Positions 22,513 through 34,260 are shown, counted from the stretch's first letter. The stretch is DNA of 64,000 bases from Ananas comosus (GCF_001540865.1 NC_033631.1:9617133-9681132), one strand, 5' to 3'. The notes: generated by a model from the sequence alone, not told the origin. Numbers and translations are program-made.

Positions 22513-24792
22513 GGTGAGGACAAAAGGAAACAACGAAGGAATTGAAAGAAAGGAATAAGCTTATTTGAGGAGCACTTCCAGTTTATACTATGGCAATGTC
22601 TAAACAATCTTTGAGTAAGCTAGCAGAAAACTAAATATATGAATTATAATGCGACAAATAATAAGAATCAGACTTATTAAAGGCCCGGCTAATCTGTGAA
22701 TCTAGTCCAAATCTGATCCAATAAAAGGGTCCAGCTCTTATGAATTGCATATGATATCTTATCCTATCTATATTCACATCCATATCCAGGATTTTAACCT
22801 AATACAGTTCATTACCCAAACCTGACCGGACATCTGAGAGTACATCAGTTTTAATTCTTGAAGGAGACAAATACTGCAGACCTAAAAATAGAGAGAATTT
22901 CCACATAATCAATTTGAAAACCGTATATAAAGAGCATAGAAAGTATGAATTTGCCAAAATAACCTAAGAATGCCCCAATAGAAAATTGAATAGAGAATGA
23001 ACAGGTAAGAGTAATATCAATAATCAAACCTTAATTTAAGAATTAGACATGAAATCCACGATCCATAGGCCTGAAAAATAGAGCTATAGGTTTTCGTTAA
23101 ACTATCAGTAACAGCTTCACAACCATGAGACCTTGTTTAGTAAGAAACATATAGAGGAACATCAAACAAACACTTGAGATATAAAGCTACAAAATGTAGT
23201 GATGACAAATCAATCGTTAGTGTAACTTCAGTACTGAAGACAACAATTGGCAGAATAAGTATAATTGTGTTCAGCTTAATATGGAATTGTTTCCATTTAA
23301 CTCAAAGGAGAGAAGTAAGAAAGGATTCAATTGACAAAATTAACTGGTCAGAAATATCGGGGCAGTCAATACTGACTGTCTATGGCAGCAGAGTTTCCTT
23401 CATATAAGAAGAAAAAGGCGCATGACAACAACATATCAGGGGAAGAAGAAAAGTCCAAGACCAAATGTTCCATTCAATTCAATGAATCACTAAGTTGCAG
23501 ATGATCAAATTTACATAACTCTAAAGTACAAGACATAACAGGATTTTAAGACAATGATTCTGGAAGGACTCGAAGAGTGATTTCCAAGGATCACTTAACA
23601 ATATTTTCAGGGGAGTTTGGATATTTTGGGGGCCAAAGTGAAAATGGCAGTGTTATTAGGAGTTTATTGAAATTCTAGTGCAAAAAAATAATACAAATCA
23701 TCTTTATAATTGAAAAAATATTTACTGCAGAAACAAATTCCAGCACTAAGTTAGTCACTTTTAAAAGGAAGGGAGATGTGCAAAGTTAAACCGCAGAAAA
23801 TTCCACAAGAAATATTACATTTCAGCAAACTATAGTAGTAACAGAAGAAGAAAGAGGAGAGAGGGTGATGAAGATGCAATCCAAGAACAAGTAAAAAGGA
23901 GAGAGGTACAGGTCCACAACATGAAAGCACCTTCATGCAACAAAATATATCAGAGTACGCCTTTTGATGGAAGAGGCCAAGCCTTATGATTTATGGTCTA
24001 AGATCAATTTTCCCCACATATGATTCTTCTAATAGAAAATAAATCCTGTAGAAACCCTTTTTCCTGCTAAAAGATTTTTGCTTGGAAGCCACTCCAGCCC
24101 CTGTTAATTCCTTTTCAGGAAAGGAATCCCACCGGATATTTTTATTGAGAAAACTGAACAAACGGCTGCTAATGTAGTACAATTAGGAGTTGAAAAAATC
24201 AATCTACCTTGTACACTGAGAAATATACGCCAAAAAATCCTTGGATAGGAAGAAAATATAAACAACTTGAGCTACAACTCTGTTTGAGCCAAATTGAATT
24301 GACCAACAACCCGGCGATGCGAGGCCCACCTCACACTTCCGGCCAGTAAACCGGCTATAATATTTTGCATTACAAATCTGATATTATGCTTGGATCAGAT
24401 ATATAAATGAAGGGAAAAGGAAACAACAAATAGCGAGGGAAATTACGGAGAAGAAACAACAAGAAAAGAGATAGATGCGCAAAGGGTAATCATCAAAATT
24501 CAGTTAATACATGAAATGAATTCCATGACCTTAATTTATTCTTTTATTGCACTCTCCTATCCTGCCTAAAAAAACTGCATACATATTCAACCAAAAATCT
24601 TAACAATTGTTGAAAATAAGGCTCACTACTAAATCTAAACAAACTTACTGATCGAGTAAAATTTAAGCAATACAGACTTAGCTAGACACTGACAAAATTT
24701 TCACCATACATAAGTGATCAACAATCTATAAATACTGGGAAAAAAAAGACTAATTAATCGAAATAGACCACAACAACCACATTGGAGAGTTG
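22294..24792. other. Unique spacer between the inverted arms
   Basis: 2.5 kb present once. It starts with a TA run and a short hairpin element, then a (CT)n run (22472-22500), then AT-rich DNA with no recognised gene. Both glycosylase copies point into it, so their 3' UTRs could end here. Short open frames look like noise. Confidence 0.6.
22323..22470. mobile_element. Short hairpin element at the spacer edge
   Basis: Between a (TA)n run and a (CT)n run. Its centre has inverted copies (AGCCTTTGGATG and CATCCAAAGGCT) and its outer parts repeat GCTACCA and TAGTAG motifs of the short MITE family. Confidence 0.5.
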
Positions 24793-25100
24793 TTGCAAGA
24801 TTGTTGATCAATAGTTTTCATTTACCCATAGCAATGTTTTATGAAGACCATAGTTCCATAAAAATTCCCAAGAGAACAACTGGTCTAGCTGTGCATGATA
24901 GCAACAATTGACGAAACACCACTATACCATTCATTTCGCCAGTTCATAAGCATTACAATCTCGCATTTAAATAATGACACATGACGAAGAGGAAACAGGA
25001 CAGCAGTTCAGCCAATTCGCAGACAAACTATTGAATAATCAAGACCATCTCAACAAAGCATCACTCACAGGAAAAATAACTAATTAAATAGTACAAGCCT

Positions 25101-26246
25101 TCACCTGAGAGTGGGAAGCATCTGAATAGGATCAATAAGCTGCGCATGTTGGTGCTGCTGCTGTTGCTGGTGCTGCTGCTGCGGCCCGATCGCTCCGAGT
25201 CCGTCTCCGGATCCGGCAATGGCGAGCACTCCACCGGTGGGCGGGAGTAAATTCGGGGGGCCCTTATTATCGACGAGGCGCCACATGTACCAGGCGCCGA
25301 CGGAGCGGTAGGGCCGCCACTTGTCGCAGTACTGCTCCATCTGCGAGGGGCGCGGCACCTCGTTGAGCCCGTAGAGGATCTGCACGCCCTTGCGCACGCC
25401 GAGGTCGCCGACGGGGAGGACGTCGGGGCGGTGGAGGGAGAAGATCATGAACATGTGGACGGACCATGCGCCGATGCCGTTGACCATGGTGAGCATGGAG
25501 AAGAGGGACTTGTCGTCCATGGCGACGATGGCGGCGTCGGAGAGGATGCCGGAGTGGTACTTGCGGGCGAGGTCGTGGAGGTAGCTGGCCTTGCGGGCGG
25601 AGATGCCGATCTGGCGGAGCTGGTGCGGGGTGAGGGCGAGGACGGCGTCTGGGAGCACGCCGGCCTCGCCGCCGCAGAGGGAGAGGAAGCGGGCGTAGAT
25701 GGAGGCGGCGGCCTTGTAGGCGAGCTGCTGGTAGAGGATGCTGCGGACGAGGCAGTGGAAGGGGGGGTGGAACCGCTCGAAGATCGGGGGTTCGTGGACG
25801 TCGATCACGGGGGCGAGGAGCGGGTCCGCCGCGCGGAGGTGCCGGATCGCCGCCGCCACCTCCCCGTCGGCAGAGAGGGGCCGCGCCGCCGCGCGGAGCG
25901 CCGCCCTGGCAGACGACGACGAGGAGCTCGGATCGCCGTCGGATTCGCCGGAGACCTTGCGGATCTTCCTCGGGCGGAAGGGGATCTTCGCGGTGGGGGC
26001 GGCGGAGGAAGCCGGGGTGGGATCGGAGGGATCCTTGCGGGAAGGGGACGGGGGATTGGGGGCGGAGGAGGAGGGGTGGGGGGTTGGGGTTTGGGTTAGG
26101 GTTAGGGTTTGCTCCCCCATGGGGGAGGGGAAGGGGAAGGGGGAGACGAGGAGGTGGAGGTAGGTGTAGGGTTGGTGTTGGGGTTGGGGTTGGGAGGAGG
26201 AGGAGGGAGGATGCGGGGGAGACCGAAGAGGATGATGATGGGTCAT
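25101..26246 (-). CDS. HhH-GPD (AlkA-type) DNA-3-methyladenine glycosylase-like protein
   Basis: The family removes alkylated bases from DNA as the first step of base excision repair, in plants expected in the nucleus. Single exon, 381 residues from the first ATG. A second in-frame ATG (residue 43, base 26120, MGEQ) is a plausible true start; the residues before it are low-complexity Ser/Pro/His. Residues 45-125 are a Pro/Ser-rich, basic, probably disordered tail. The core runs from about 140 to 345: ILYQQLAYKAA (170-180), the helix-hairpin-helix GIGAWSV (257-263), and VGDLGVRKG with the expected catalytic Asp at 281. A Gln/His-rich tail ends the protein. A TATA box lies about 150 bases upstream. 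Confidence 0.88.
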   Translation of the reverse strand: MTHHHPLRSPPHPPSSSSQPQPQHQPYTYLHLLVSPFPFPSPMGEQTLTLTQTPTPHPSSSAPNPPSPSRKDPSDPTPASSAAPTAKIPFRPRKIRKVSGESDGDPSSSSSSARAALRAAARPLSADGEVAAAIRHLRAADPLLAPVIDVHEPPIFERFHPPFHCLVRSILYQQLAYKAAASIYARFLSLCGGEAGVLPDAVLALTPHQLRQIGISARKASYLHDLARKYHSGILSDAAIVAMDDKSLFSMLTMVNGIGAWSVHMFMIFSLHRPDVLPVGDLGVRKGVQILYGLNEVPRPSQMEQYCDKWRPYRSVGAWYMWRLVDNKGPPNLLPPTGGVLAIAGSGDGLGAIGPQQQHQQQQQHQHAQLIDPIQMLPTLR

Positions 26247-26389
26247 TTCCGGGGAGTAAACAAACTTTTAAAAAAAAAAAAAAACGAAAAGAGTGAAAAA
26301 CAAAATTACTTTTTACCACTTTTTACCACGACAATGGCGTGGGGCGTATGCTACTCTCGAATTTTACTGTGGATGATGACGAGGGAAGG

Positions 26390-26400
26390 GAATATATATG
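26390..26400 (-). promoter_or_regulatory. TATA box for the glycosylase gene
   Basis: GCATATATATT on the minus strand, with TGGCCCAACG (a GCCCA site-II-like element) just upstream in the sense direction. The same block is seen inverted at about 20705-20740. Confidence 0.5.
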
Positions 26401-27400
26401 CGTTGGGCCATGGCATGCAACGAAGGGTCAATTTCTCCTGTAATGGTTGGATTTATCGATTTTTTATTTTTCCTTTTTTTTAAAAAAAAATTGAGGACAA
26501 TTATTTTATATATAGAGTTCAAAAGAAACTTTCTTTAATCAGCATTCTATTTAATTTAAATAGATAAAAAAGAATAAAATATATCATAACAAGTATCTAT
26601 TAGAAATTTAAAATTAGTTAAGGAAACCGTACTACGCAACGGATTCATTTATCTTCTTTATAAATAATTAATAAGTAATTAAATATATTTTTTATAAAAT
26701 AAATAATAATATATTTTAATTAATTAAATAAAAAAAATTTAGATATATTTTCACATGCGATTAATTGTATCAGATATGCAATTTTTTATTATAATAATAA
26801 TGCTGATCTTAACACCCGTTTGGATTCAGATTGTAAATTCATAAGTTTGTGTTTTAATTATAATAAAATTTTAAAATATATAATTATTTATGCCTAATTT
26901 TTTAATATTTTAGATTGTATGTATTGAATATTAATTTTAATTTTATAATTATTTAGATATAAATAATCTATTTTTATAAAAAAGAATACAATTAAGTTTT
27001 TAAAAAATATATTTAATTACAATATTACATAAATATAATTAACTAAATAATAAAGCTAAGCAACACATTCAAAATCATTAATAATAAATTTTAATTTAAT
27101 TTTAATTTTAATTAAAATTTATTTTTTGTATGTGGTCAATAACACTCTAAAATAAGAGGGTTAGAAAAGAAAAAAAATCAAAAAAGAGAGATAGGAGTGG
27201 TCTAAAATAAATAAATTTATTAAATAAATAAAAAGTTCATTGTAATATTAAAAAATAATAATATTTTTTTTTTATTATTTGTGTAGAACTTACAAATAAA
27301 AAAAAAAAAATTAATTAAAGTAAAAATATTATCTTTATTGATTCTCAAAATAAATTATTATATATTTATAAATAAAATATTTAAATTATATATATATATA
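26401..27400. other. AT-rich upstream DNA in the right arm, no gene seen
   Basis: Nearly pure A/T DNA with short A and T runs. Partner of 19740-20700. Confidence 0.55.
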
Positions 27401-27412
27401 GAGAGAGAGAGA

Positions 27413-27956
27413 GTGAGGCTATTATGCTTTTGGAAGCACGGAGCCTTCCGTACTTCCATATCGTTTTTTATGTTGCGACTTTCGAATCGTCGATCGGCTC
27501 CGTTAAACTTGATATAGAGTATTTGAAGTATCTAGAAAATAAATTTTATAATTTTTCAATATCATTTGCCTAGTGATCGAAAGGGTTCAAAATCAATAAT
27601 TTTAATGGCCATAGTGACCCGTTTGCAAGTTTAATGGCGTAGAAATATCTAAATCACGTGAAATTTTGATAGAAAATTCTTTATACTATATAAAATAAGA
27701 TCAGTATCTTTGATCTAAAATTTTAATGTCATATTATTAAGTTTTGTAAGATTTTTATTTTCAGCCGTTGATTTTGAACCCCTTCGTTCAATAAGCAAAT
27801 AATATCGAAAAATCGCATAATTTATTTTCTAGGTACTTCAAATACTATAGATCAAGTTTAAAGGAGCCGATCGACGATTCGAAAGTCACAACATGAAAAA
27901 CGACGTGAAAGTACGGAAGCCTCCGTGCTTCCAGAAAGATAGTAACCTCACTCTCT
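27413..27956. mobile_element. Long hairpin MITE (right-arm copy)
   Basis: Ends GAAGCACGGAGCCTTCCGTAC and GTACGGAAGCCTCCGTGCTTC are near-perfect inversions, with TA/GA repeats outside. The inverted ends extend inwards through the GTCGATCGGCTCCGTTAAAC block. Confidence 0.85.
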
Positions 27957-27964
27957 ATATATAT

Positions 27965-28245
27965 ATAATCTCAAAGAGGGAGAGAGAGGTCCACTGCTCT
28001 CTCTCTCCCTCAGGCGCGCGTGCAAAAAGGGGAAGTGAGCCCCGCCTTTTGCACTGTAGCTTCTTCTTTTGTCGGCTCGCGCCCCTCGCACCCGCCGCCA
28101 CGTGTCGAGCCAGGGAAGCCCACCCGCTCGTGTGCCGCCCGCACCCACGGCCTGCTCGCGCCCGCGCCGCCCGCTCGCCCCGCTCTCGCGCCTCTCGCGC
28201 CCGCCGCCACGTGGCGGACCAGGAATCCTCAGATTCCCAATTCAT
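27965..28245. other. GC-rich block in the right arm
   Basis: Pyrimidine-rich then very GC-rich, with repeated CGCCGCCACGTG motifs (near 28095 and 28205). No recognised protein. Confidence 0.5.
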
Positions 28246-28259
28246 AAGTTTATAAATTG

Positions 28260-29037
28260 ATTTTATTTATATTAAATCTAAAATTGAATATAATTAATTG
28301 GATCATATTTATAAAATTTTAAAAATCTCTCACTTGCTCGTATTTCATATTTCATTAAAGAATTAGTAATACTTCAAATTTTATAATATGTTATTAAAAT
28401 TTTTATGATCGGATATTCTAGAACACATTTGATCCTTAAGTCAAAGAAAAGACTATAATGATATGAATAATGACTAACTATGTATCTATTCGTTTAAAAA
28501 TAAAATTTTATGTTTATTAAATAGTTTAACACAATTACACTAAAACTTTAACTTTAACTTTTATTGGAGAAGATAAAGTATTTATACATCAAAAAGACTG
28601 AATAGACTTATATTACTAACATAATCTATATAAGACCAACATGCCAACTTTTTGATCATTAAGTCTGCAATCATTTATTACTTTCTTTGTTTTCTCATAT
28701 TTATTTTTTTATTCAACGCTCATATTTAACAACTCGGTCACACTCATATAAGATATAAAATGTACTAATCCAACTCATTAGTATAAATAAACCGAATCTC
28801 ATCTAGTACAACAATGTTTAAACCTTGATTCAAAATTAATGCTGTTTTAATTTTTTGTTAAGCTTAAGTTGATATTCAATTAATCTTGAGCTTGAGCAAG
28901 CCTAATTTGAAATAGAAACGGCCTTGAACCCTAATAAATGAACAATTTCCCGATCTGGTGGATTTTGCATTTCACAATGTAAAAATTTATAATTTTTGAA
29001 CGTTATTTATTTATTAATTAAATAAATTTAAATACAG

Positions 29038-29105
<68 letters not shown>

Positions 29106-29202
29106 ATGAAATTTGTTGATTTTAAAACCACTTAACAATAAGTAAAATAACGTTTAAATTATAAAATTTACTATCTAAACAATTCATATATATAGATCAT
29201 AC
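28260..29202. other. AT-rich DNA in the right arm, no gene seen
   Basis: Includes a (TA)n run of about 30 units (29040-29101). Partner of 17900-18851. Confidence 0.6.
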
Positions 29203-29205
29203 TAA

Positions 29206-29850
29206 GGTGCGTTTGGTTCGAGTTATCCTGGCAGGAATTACAGGCAATCTGTCAGGATAACTGTGTTTTGTTAATCCGCTATGTAATCTAGTCGTAATGT
29301 AGCATTACAAATCGAGCAGGATTACATCGAAAATATTAACGGAGTGGGGTCGTGGTATCTTGCATTACTGAAACCCGTTAATACTACATATTAAGTAAAA
29401 TGATAATTTTACCTCCAAAAAATCCAATTTAATTAACAGCATTATTTTCATCTCTCTCGCCTTCCCCCTCTTTTCGCACGTCGCTTTCTCTCGCTCTCTC
29501 TCTCTCTTCTCTTTCTCTCTCTCGCACGAACACCTATCATCTTCTATTGCGTCGTCCTCCAGATAATCATCACGATCTCCTTCCTCCATTCATCATTTTC
29601 GCAAAAAATAATATTCAAATGACCAAAACAAGGCAATTTTGGAAAAAACTATACTTTTATGTCAGGATTATTAAATTTTATAAACTGAACCAAACGTATT
29701 AATGCTATAATACACTGTAATCTAGTATTACATTACTGCATTAAATCAAACACGCTAATGCAGTATCAGTAGTAATCTCACGCCGAAAATCAGATACCTG
29801 GATATGTCGAGATACTTTGTAATATTACATAACTCGAACCAAACGGGCCC
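29206..29850. mobile_element. Harbinger/Tourist-like MITE with TAA target site
   Basis: 645 bp with inverted ends GGTGCGTTTGGTTCGAGTTA and, on the other strand, GGGCCCGTTTGGTTCGAGTTA. It is flanked by TAA on both sides (29203-29205 and 29851-29853), as known for PIF/Harbinger elements. No transposase is encoded. The CT-rich interior gives spurious open frames. Confidence 0.85.
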
Positions 29851-29992
29851 TAAACGATATCAATCATTAATTTGGATTTCCTTTATCAGATATGACATTG
29901 AAGTAGCAAGGATAATAATTCTAGAAATATTCTGAATATATTAAAAACTATTAATTTAAGGAGAAATATTTTATATATATTATATATATTAT

Positions 29993-30209
29993 AGAGTTGA
30001 GCTATGATACTTTTACAAGTATCACCATCATGGTGGTATTAGGTTTTAAGTCATTGGATCTACTTTTTGATTATTAATAGCCCTTGGATTAAACACTACT
30101 CCACCTACCACCACCTACCACCATCATCTCAACCTCACATCTCTCCATCCAAGGGCTAAAAACACATAAGTATCACCCATGACTTTTACAAGTATTCTAG
30201 CCCTACTCT
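29993..30209. mobile_element. Short MITE at the outer edge of the right arm
   Basis: Starts AGAGTTGAGCTATGATACT and ends AAGTATTCTAGCCCTACTCT inside TA repeats; inverse of 16886-17105. Confidence 0.85.
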
Positions 30210-30219
30210 ATTATATATA

Positions 30220-30257
<38 letters not shown>

Positions 30258-30505
30258 TAGAGTTGACTGGGCTACTATTAGTAGCAAAATTTTATTGTTG
30301 CTACAGTTTTTTAGCCTTTGGATCAACTCTTTTCATTATTTCTAGCCATTGGATTAAATACTATAACCCAGTGGGGACCACTCAACCCTAGCGGGACCAC
30401 TCAACTCTAACACGACTAATATCATCCTGACCCTACAATTTTTCATCCAAGGGTTAAAAACTTGATAGCAAAAAGAGCGTTTTACTATTATAGTATTCCA
30501 GCATA

Positions 30506-30510
<5 letters not shown>
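30258..30510. mobile_element. Short MITE of the TA-microsatellite family
   Basis: GAGTTGACTGGGCTACTATTA at the left and ACTATTATAGTATTCCAGC at the right, with TA runs on both sides. A close relative lies at 52492-52740. Confidence 0.85.
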
Positions 30511-30559
<49 letters not shown>

Positions 30560-30562
<3 letters not shown>

Positions 30563-30751
30563 CGGCTAGGATACTATCGATAGCACCAAGAGCTTGGTGC
30601 TACCGAGTTTTTCGTCATTAGATTTAACCCTTTGACTATTTTATTATACTATTCAACCAATAACTCACTCAACCCTAGGGGCTCACATCATCCTAATCAT
30701 ATATTTTTTATCCAATGGTCGAAAACCTAATAGCACCAATAGCTTGGTGCT
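30560..30751. mobile_element. Short MITE of the TA-microsatellite family
   Basis: GTTCGGCTAGGATACTATCG start, AGCACCAATAGCTTGGTGCTA end, (TA)n on both sides. Relative of 16160-16391; the outer right end is clipped. Confidence 0.75.
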
Positions 30752-30770
30752 ATATATATATATATATATA

Positions 30771-30980
30771 TAGAATTAGGCTAATATACTACTACCAAGT
30801 TTTTAGCTATTGGATTAAGAGACGTGCGGTTAGGATGATGTGGGTCCCCTAGGGTTGAATGGGTGGTTGGTTGAATAGTATGATCTAATAAATGAAAATG
30901 ATCAAAATGGTAGATCTAACGGCGAAAAACTTGGTAGCACTAAGTGTTTCGTGCTATTAATAGCATAGTAGCCGGACTCT
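30771..30980. mobile_element. Short MITE of the TA-microsatellite family
   Basis: Lies head to head with the previous element, sharing one TA run. The interior is the inverse of 16160-16391. Ends with TAGCATAGTAGCCGGACTCT before CT/TA repeats. Confidence 0.8.
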
Positions 30981-31011
30981 CTCTCTCTATATATGTATAT
31001 ATATTTTATAG

Positions 31012-31135
31012 AGTTGAGCTAGAATACTATCGATAGCAAACGAGCTCCGTTGCCACCCATTTGTTTTTGATGATGGAGTTTCCAAATCGACGATCGGTAC
31101 CGTTGAACATGATTTATACCACTTGAAGTGTGAAA
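31012..31135. mobile_element. Truncated left end of a long hairpin MITE
   Basis: GAGTTGAGCTAGAATACTAT, CGAGCTCCGTTGCCACCC and CGACGATCGGTACCGTTGAA match the left end of the 46699-47248 element, then the match stops near 31135 with no right end. Confidence 0.75.
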
Positions 31136-32519
31136 TCACAGGAGAAGTATTTGAAGTTTTTCTTTTTTTTTTTAATATATTTTTGATTAAGTCTGTTAGA
31201 TTTAGGACATATTTGGTGTTATCGTAGTGCGCCTTTTTTAAGAGTTTTTGTAACTCAACATCACCGAGGGATTATTTCCCTCCGTACATGGAGCGGAGGA
31301 GGTCATAAAAAAGGCGTTTCATCAAAATTAAACTTTAGGTTAAAATAAATTTTGAATTGAAATAAAATTCAATGAAAATTATTTTATTCTGTTTTTTGTT
31401 TCGTAACTATGAAAGTAAATTTTTTTTTAATTCTAATTTTTTTTTTAAATTCTACTATTTATTTGACAATAAGTGAATAATATAAAACTATAATTTATAT
31501 ATAAATAATAAATAATAAATTATAATATAATAAATAAAAATAATATAATTATATTTTTATATAATTAAAAAACTTAATCTAAAACAAATAAATTATTTTT
31601 TACACATAAATTATAGTAATACAACAATAAAATTATAAATTAAAAAAATATATAAATACTTAACTAATTATTTTTTATCATATTTTAAATCTACAAACTA
31701 AATTAAAAATATTAAAAATTTAACTAATCAAAATTATTATATTTTAAATATGCAAACTAAATAAAAGAATAATTAGTGGCATAATTAAATATATTTAAAT
31801 ATAACTAATATTACTCATTATATTATTTTATTAATTTTGCTTCATCTCTTTTCATCGTAATTGACCTAATTCGGTTCGGGAAAAGCCGAAATCAATTACA
31901 CTGTTTCGGATAATTCAATTTTCGACCGTATCTTTATTACAGCGAAACAAACAGCAAAAATAATTATTTATGACTGAAAACGATTTCACCTCTATCCACT
32001 TTCGTCCCAACAAATAGGTTCAGAACAACATGTTAGGCTCATTCTCATGTGAACTCGTGTAAAACTAAAACTTGGTACCGCATTTTCAAACACTTAGAAT
32101 TCTTCATATTTTTGAGTTCTACATTTTCACCTCCCTCTTCTCCGTCCAAGAAATACATGGCAAGAGATCGAGCGGATAGCGAGGAGGAGGAAAGGCTCAA
32201 AATATTCACAGCACCCGGAGGAAAATTTGGCACAATTAAGAGGCGACTAGATGGAGTTTTTTTTTTTTTTTTTTTTTCAAATGATGTTTTTATTTATATT
32301 TATAAGATCAAATTTAAGTTGTACAATGTATTTAGCAGTTCATTGCAGAAGCAAGATTGGCCGAGACAACGAGGCCACATCCATTATGATTGGATGATTA
32401 TATAATTCACTTATTAAATGAGTTCAACATTTTGATAATCTGCACCAGAGGTCGGCTTCCATTACCCTAAAAGGGCCACTTTATGGTGGTCTTATCTTTA
32501 ACATTATATACATATATAT
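31136..32519. other. AT-rich intergenic DNA, no gene seen
   Basis: Very A/T-rich at 31320-31850. A slightly GC-balanced patch with a short acidic open frame lies at 32100-32260, not recognised as a protein. Confidence 0.45.
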
Positions 32520-32756
32520 ATAAAATATAGAACTATTATATTTTCAGAAGTATAAAAGAGTCGATGGTTTTCACTTTTTTATCCTGAATTAAAAATTATG
32601 GGATTGAAATGATAGTCAGATATAGGATTTAGTGGTATTTCAAGAAAATTAATATTAATCTAAGGACCAGAAATCATCAAAAGGTTGATACAAGAATAAA
32701 AAAAGTCGAAAACATTAACTCTTTTATACTTCCGAAAATCAGACTCTTATATGTAA
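32520..32756. mobile_element. Short MITE-like element
   Basis: Left AGAACTATTATATTTTCAGA and right TTCCGAAAATCAGACTCTTA are imperfect inversions, both next to AAAAGAGT/ACTCTTTT and TATATA. Confidence 0.55.
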
Positions 32757-33813
32757 TACTTATTTGTTTGTTCGTAAATAATTTTCATATGAAGAGTAAA
32801 AATTACTTTAACTAAAATTTAGGTGAAAAATAATTTGTTATTTCTGTTTGTTGGATAGAAAATCAATAATTTCATAACCGTAATTATTTCCTTTTCTATT
32901 TATTTTATTAAAAATTTTCACACTAATGTATAAAATGACAAAAAGTCACAGTAAATATTTTTTTTTGTTTTTTTATTTTTTTTTTGAAATTAAATTCAAT
33001 ATTAATCAGAATAAAGTCAGTGATAAAATAGATATTTATAGATAAAATTAAAAAATTAATTGTGCATTTTCCATCTCATCGTATTCAAGGGATCTCTTGC
33101 GACATATAATCAAATCCTCATCAAAAAAATCTTTTTTTTTCTTTTTTTTCTTTTTTTCTTTCTCTCTCTTTCCCATCTCTTTCGTTTGTGCGTTGATTGG
33201 GTGGAGGGTTTTAATTAGAGGTGATTAGCATGTGGAAAAATCTATAACCTCTCATTTTATAAAGGTACAAAGAATCACCAGTAGTTTGATGTGTCCACTA
33301 AAATTAATTTTGAAGCAACATGTGATGATCTATATCTATATCTATATTTATGTCTATATAATTTTTTATATAATAAATTGGGAACCACCGAGTTCCCTCG
33401 TGTTTGGGAGGGTTTCAGTGGGACCTACTTAAAAAAAAGAAAAGAAAAGAAAAGAAAGTTTCGGGTGTAGGTGGCAGAAGAAAGCGGGGCGGGCGGAGAG
33501 CGGGAAGGAGAGGGGTGGGGGTGGGGCGACCCTTTTTTATATTAGATATTTTGTTAATAATTTTAATGAAATAATTCTCTTTCTATGTATCAATCTGTAT
33601 AATAGAAGACGATCTTTTTTTATGCAAATTATAATAAAAATAAAAAAGCGGACTGATTTTAAAAATAAAAAGATGGTCCGATTTTGCAAAAACTTAAATA
33701 AGTAGATTTTTTTATGTAATTTGGCCAAAAAAGAATACAAAGAAAAAAACAGGAAAATAATTTATTATAGATAACTTAGTGATATTAATGCTTTCAATGG
33801 TTTTATATACCTT
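32757..33813. other. AT-rich intergenic DNA with a G-rich patch
   Basis: Pyrimidine run at 33125-33180 and a G-rich stretch at 33470-33530. No gene recognised. Confidence 0.45.
33645..33731 (+). repeat. Left copy of a direct repeat flanking the GC-rich gap region
   Basis: AAAAAGCGGACTGATTTT ... GATGGTCCGATTTTGCAAA ... ATTTGGCCAA matches 34650-34738 in the same orientation and block order. Confidence 0.7.
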
Positions 33814-33966
33814 ACCGGCCGTCCCTAAAACAAGTGGTAAAGGACTTGATGTTGGTATTCGAGATCCAAATTCGAATTCTATGTTAATTCACATTTCCAA
33901 CTAAGTTTATTTTAAATAAATAAACGAAACGGATATCGTGCTATCTATCTCTTTAAAAAAAAAAAA
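33814..33966 (+). repeat. tRNA-derived SINE
   Basis: Starts ACCGGCCGTCCC, then ACAAGTGGTAAAGG, a box B AATTCGAATTC, AACTAAGTTTATTTTAAAT, ATAAACGAAACGG, TGCTATCTATCTCT and an A tail. Confidence 0.85.
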
Positions 33967-33983
33967 GACTTATCATCCTTAAA

Positions 33984-34100
33984 NNNNNNNNNNNNNNNNN
34001 NNNNNNNNNNNNNNNNNNNNNNNNNNNNNNNNNNNNNNNNNNNNNNNNNNNNNNNNNNNNNNNNNNNNNNNNNNNNNNNNNNNNNNNNNNNNNNNNNNNN
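33984..34100. other. Assembly gap (Ns)
   Basis: 117 unresolved bases, flanked on the right by a small palindromic patch (GGTGTAATGGTG and CACCATTACACC). Confidence 0.99.
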
Positions 34101-34140
34101 GTGTAATGGTGCACCATTACACCATTAATGGTGTAATGGT

Positions 34141-34260
34141 GAAATCGCGCGGCGGTGGTCGGGCTCGGGGTCAGCGCCGGGGAGGAAGTAGAGCTTCCTC
34201 GGCTTGAGCAGGGCGTCGGGGTCGAGTGGTCGGGCTCGTAGTCCGACGCGCGGCCTTCCT
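34141..34260 (-). pseudogene. PADRE/DUF4228-like fragment, copy 1
   Basis: On the minus strand one frame reads RARPLDPDALLKPRKLYFLP, resembling the conserved 'LKPGKLYFL' core of plant PADRE (DUF4228) proteins, a family linked to stress response. Only about 40 residues are present, with no start, next to an assembly gap. The recognition rests on one motif and is tentative. Confidence 0.4.

Larger units (their letters stand above)
24793..30209 (-). repeat. Right arm of the large inverted duplication
   Basis: Inverse partner of 16886-22293. The inner edge is TTGCAA (24793-24798); the outer edge is the TA-flanked MITE ending at 30209. This arm carries the intact glycosylase frame and cleaner element ends. 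Confidence 0.9.

Noticed and set aside
22294..24792. Possible hidden gene in the palindrome spacer
   Set aside because: Frames are short and AT-rich, with no splice-consistent chain of coding blocks.
25431..26099. 222-codon plus-strand frame
   Set aside because: Antisense of the glycosylase exon; Gly/Glu-rich, no recognisable protein.
25267..26319. 350-codon minus-strand frame overlapping the open glycosylase gene
   Set aside because: Another frame of the same exon, Pro/Arg-rich and without the HhH motif.
16886..30209. Simple missed-adapter (perfect palindromic read) explanation
   Set aside because: That error would join the arms with no spacer. The 2.5 kb unique spacer means it cannot be the whole explanation, although a misjoin remains possible.
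32049..32405. Plus-strand frame with an acidic MARDRADSEEEERLK stretch
   Set aside because: About 30 residues look protein-like but I recognise no family; the frame then runs into a T tract.
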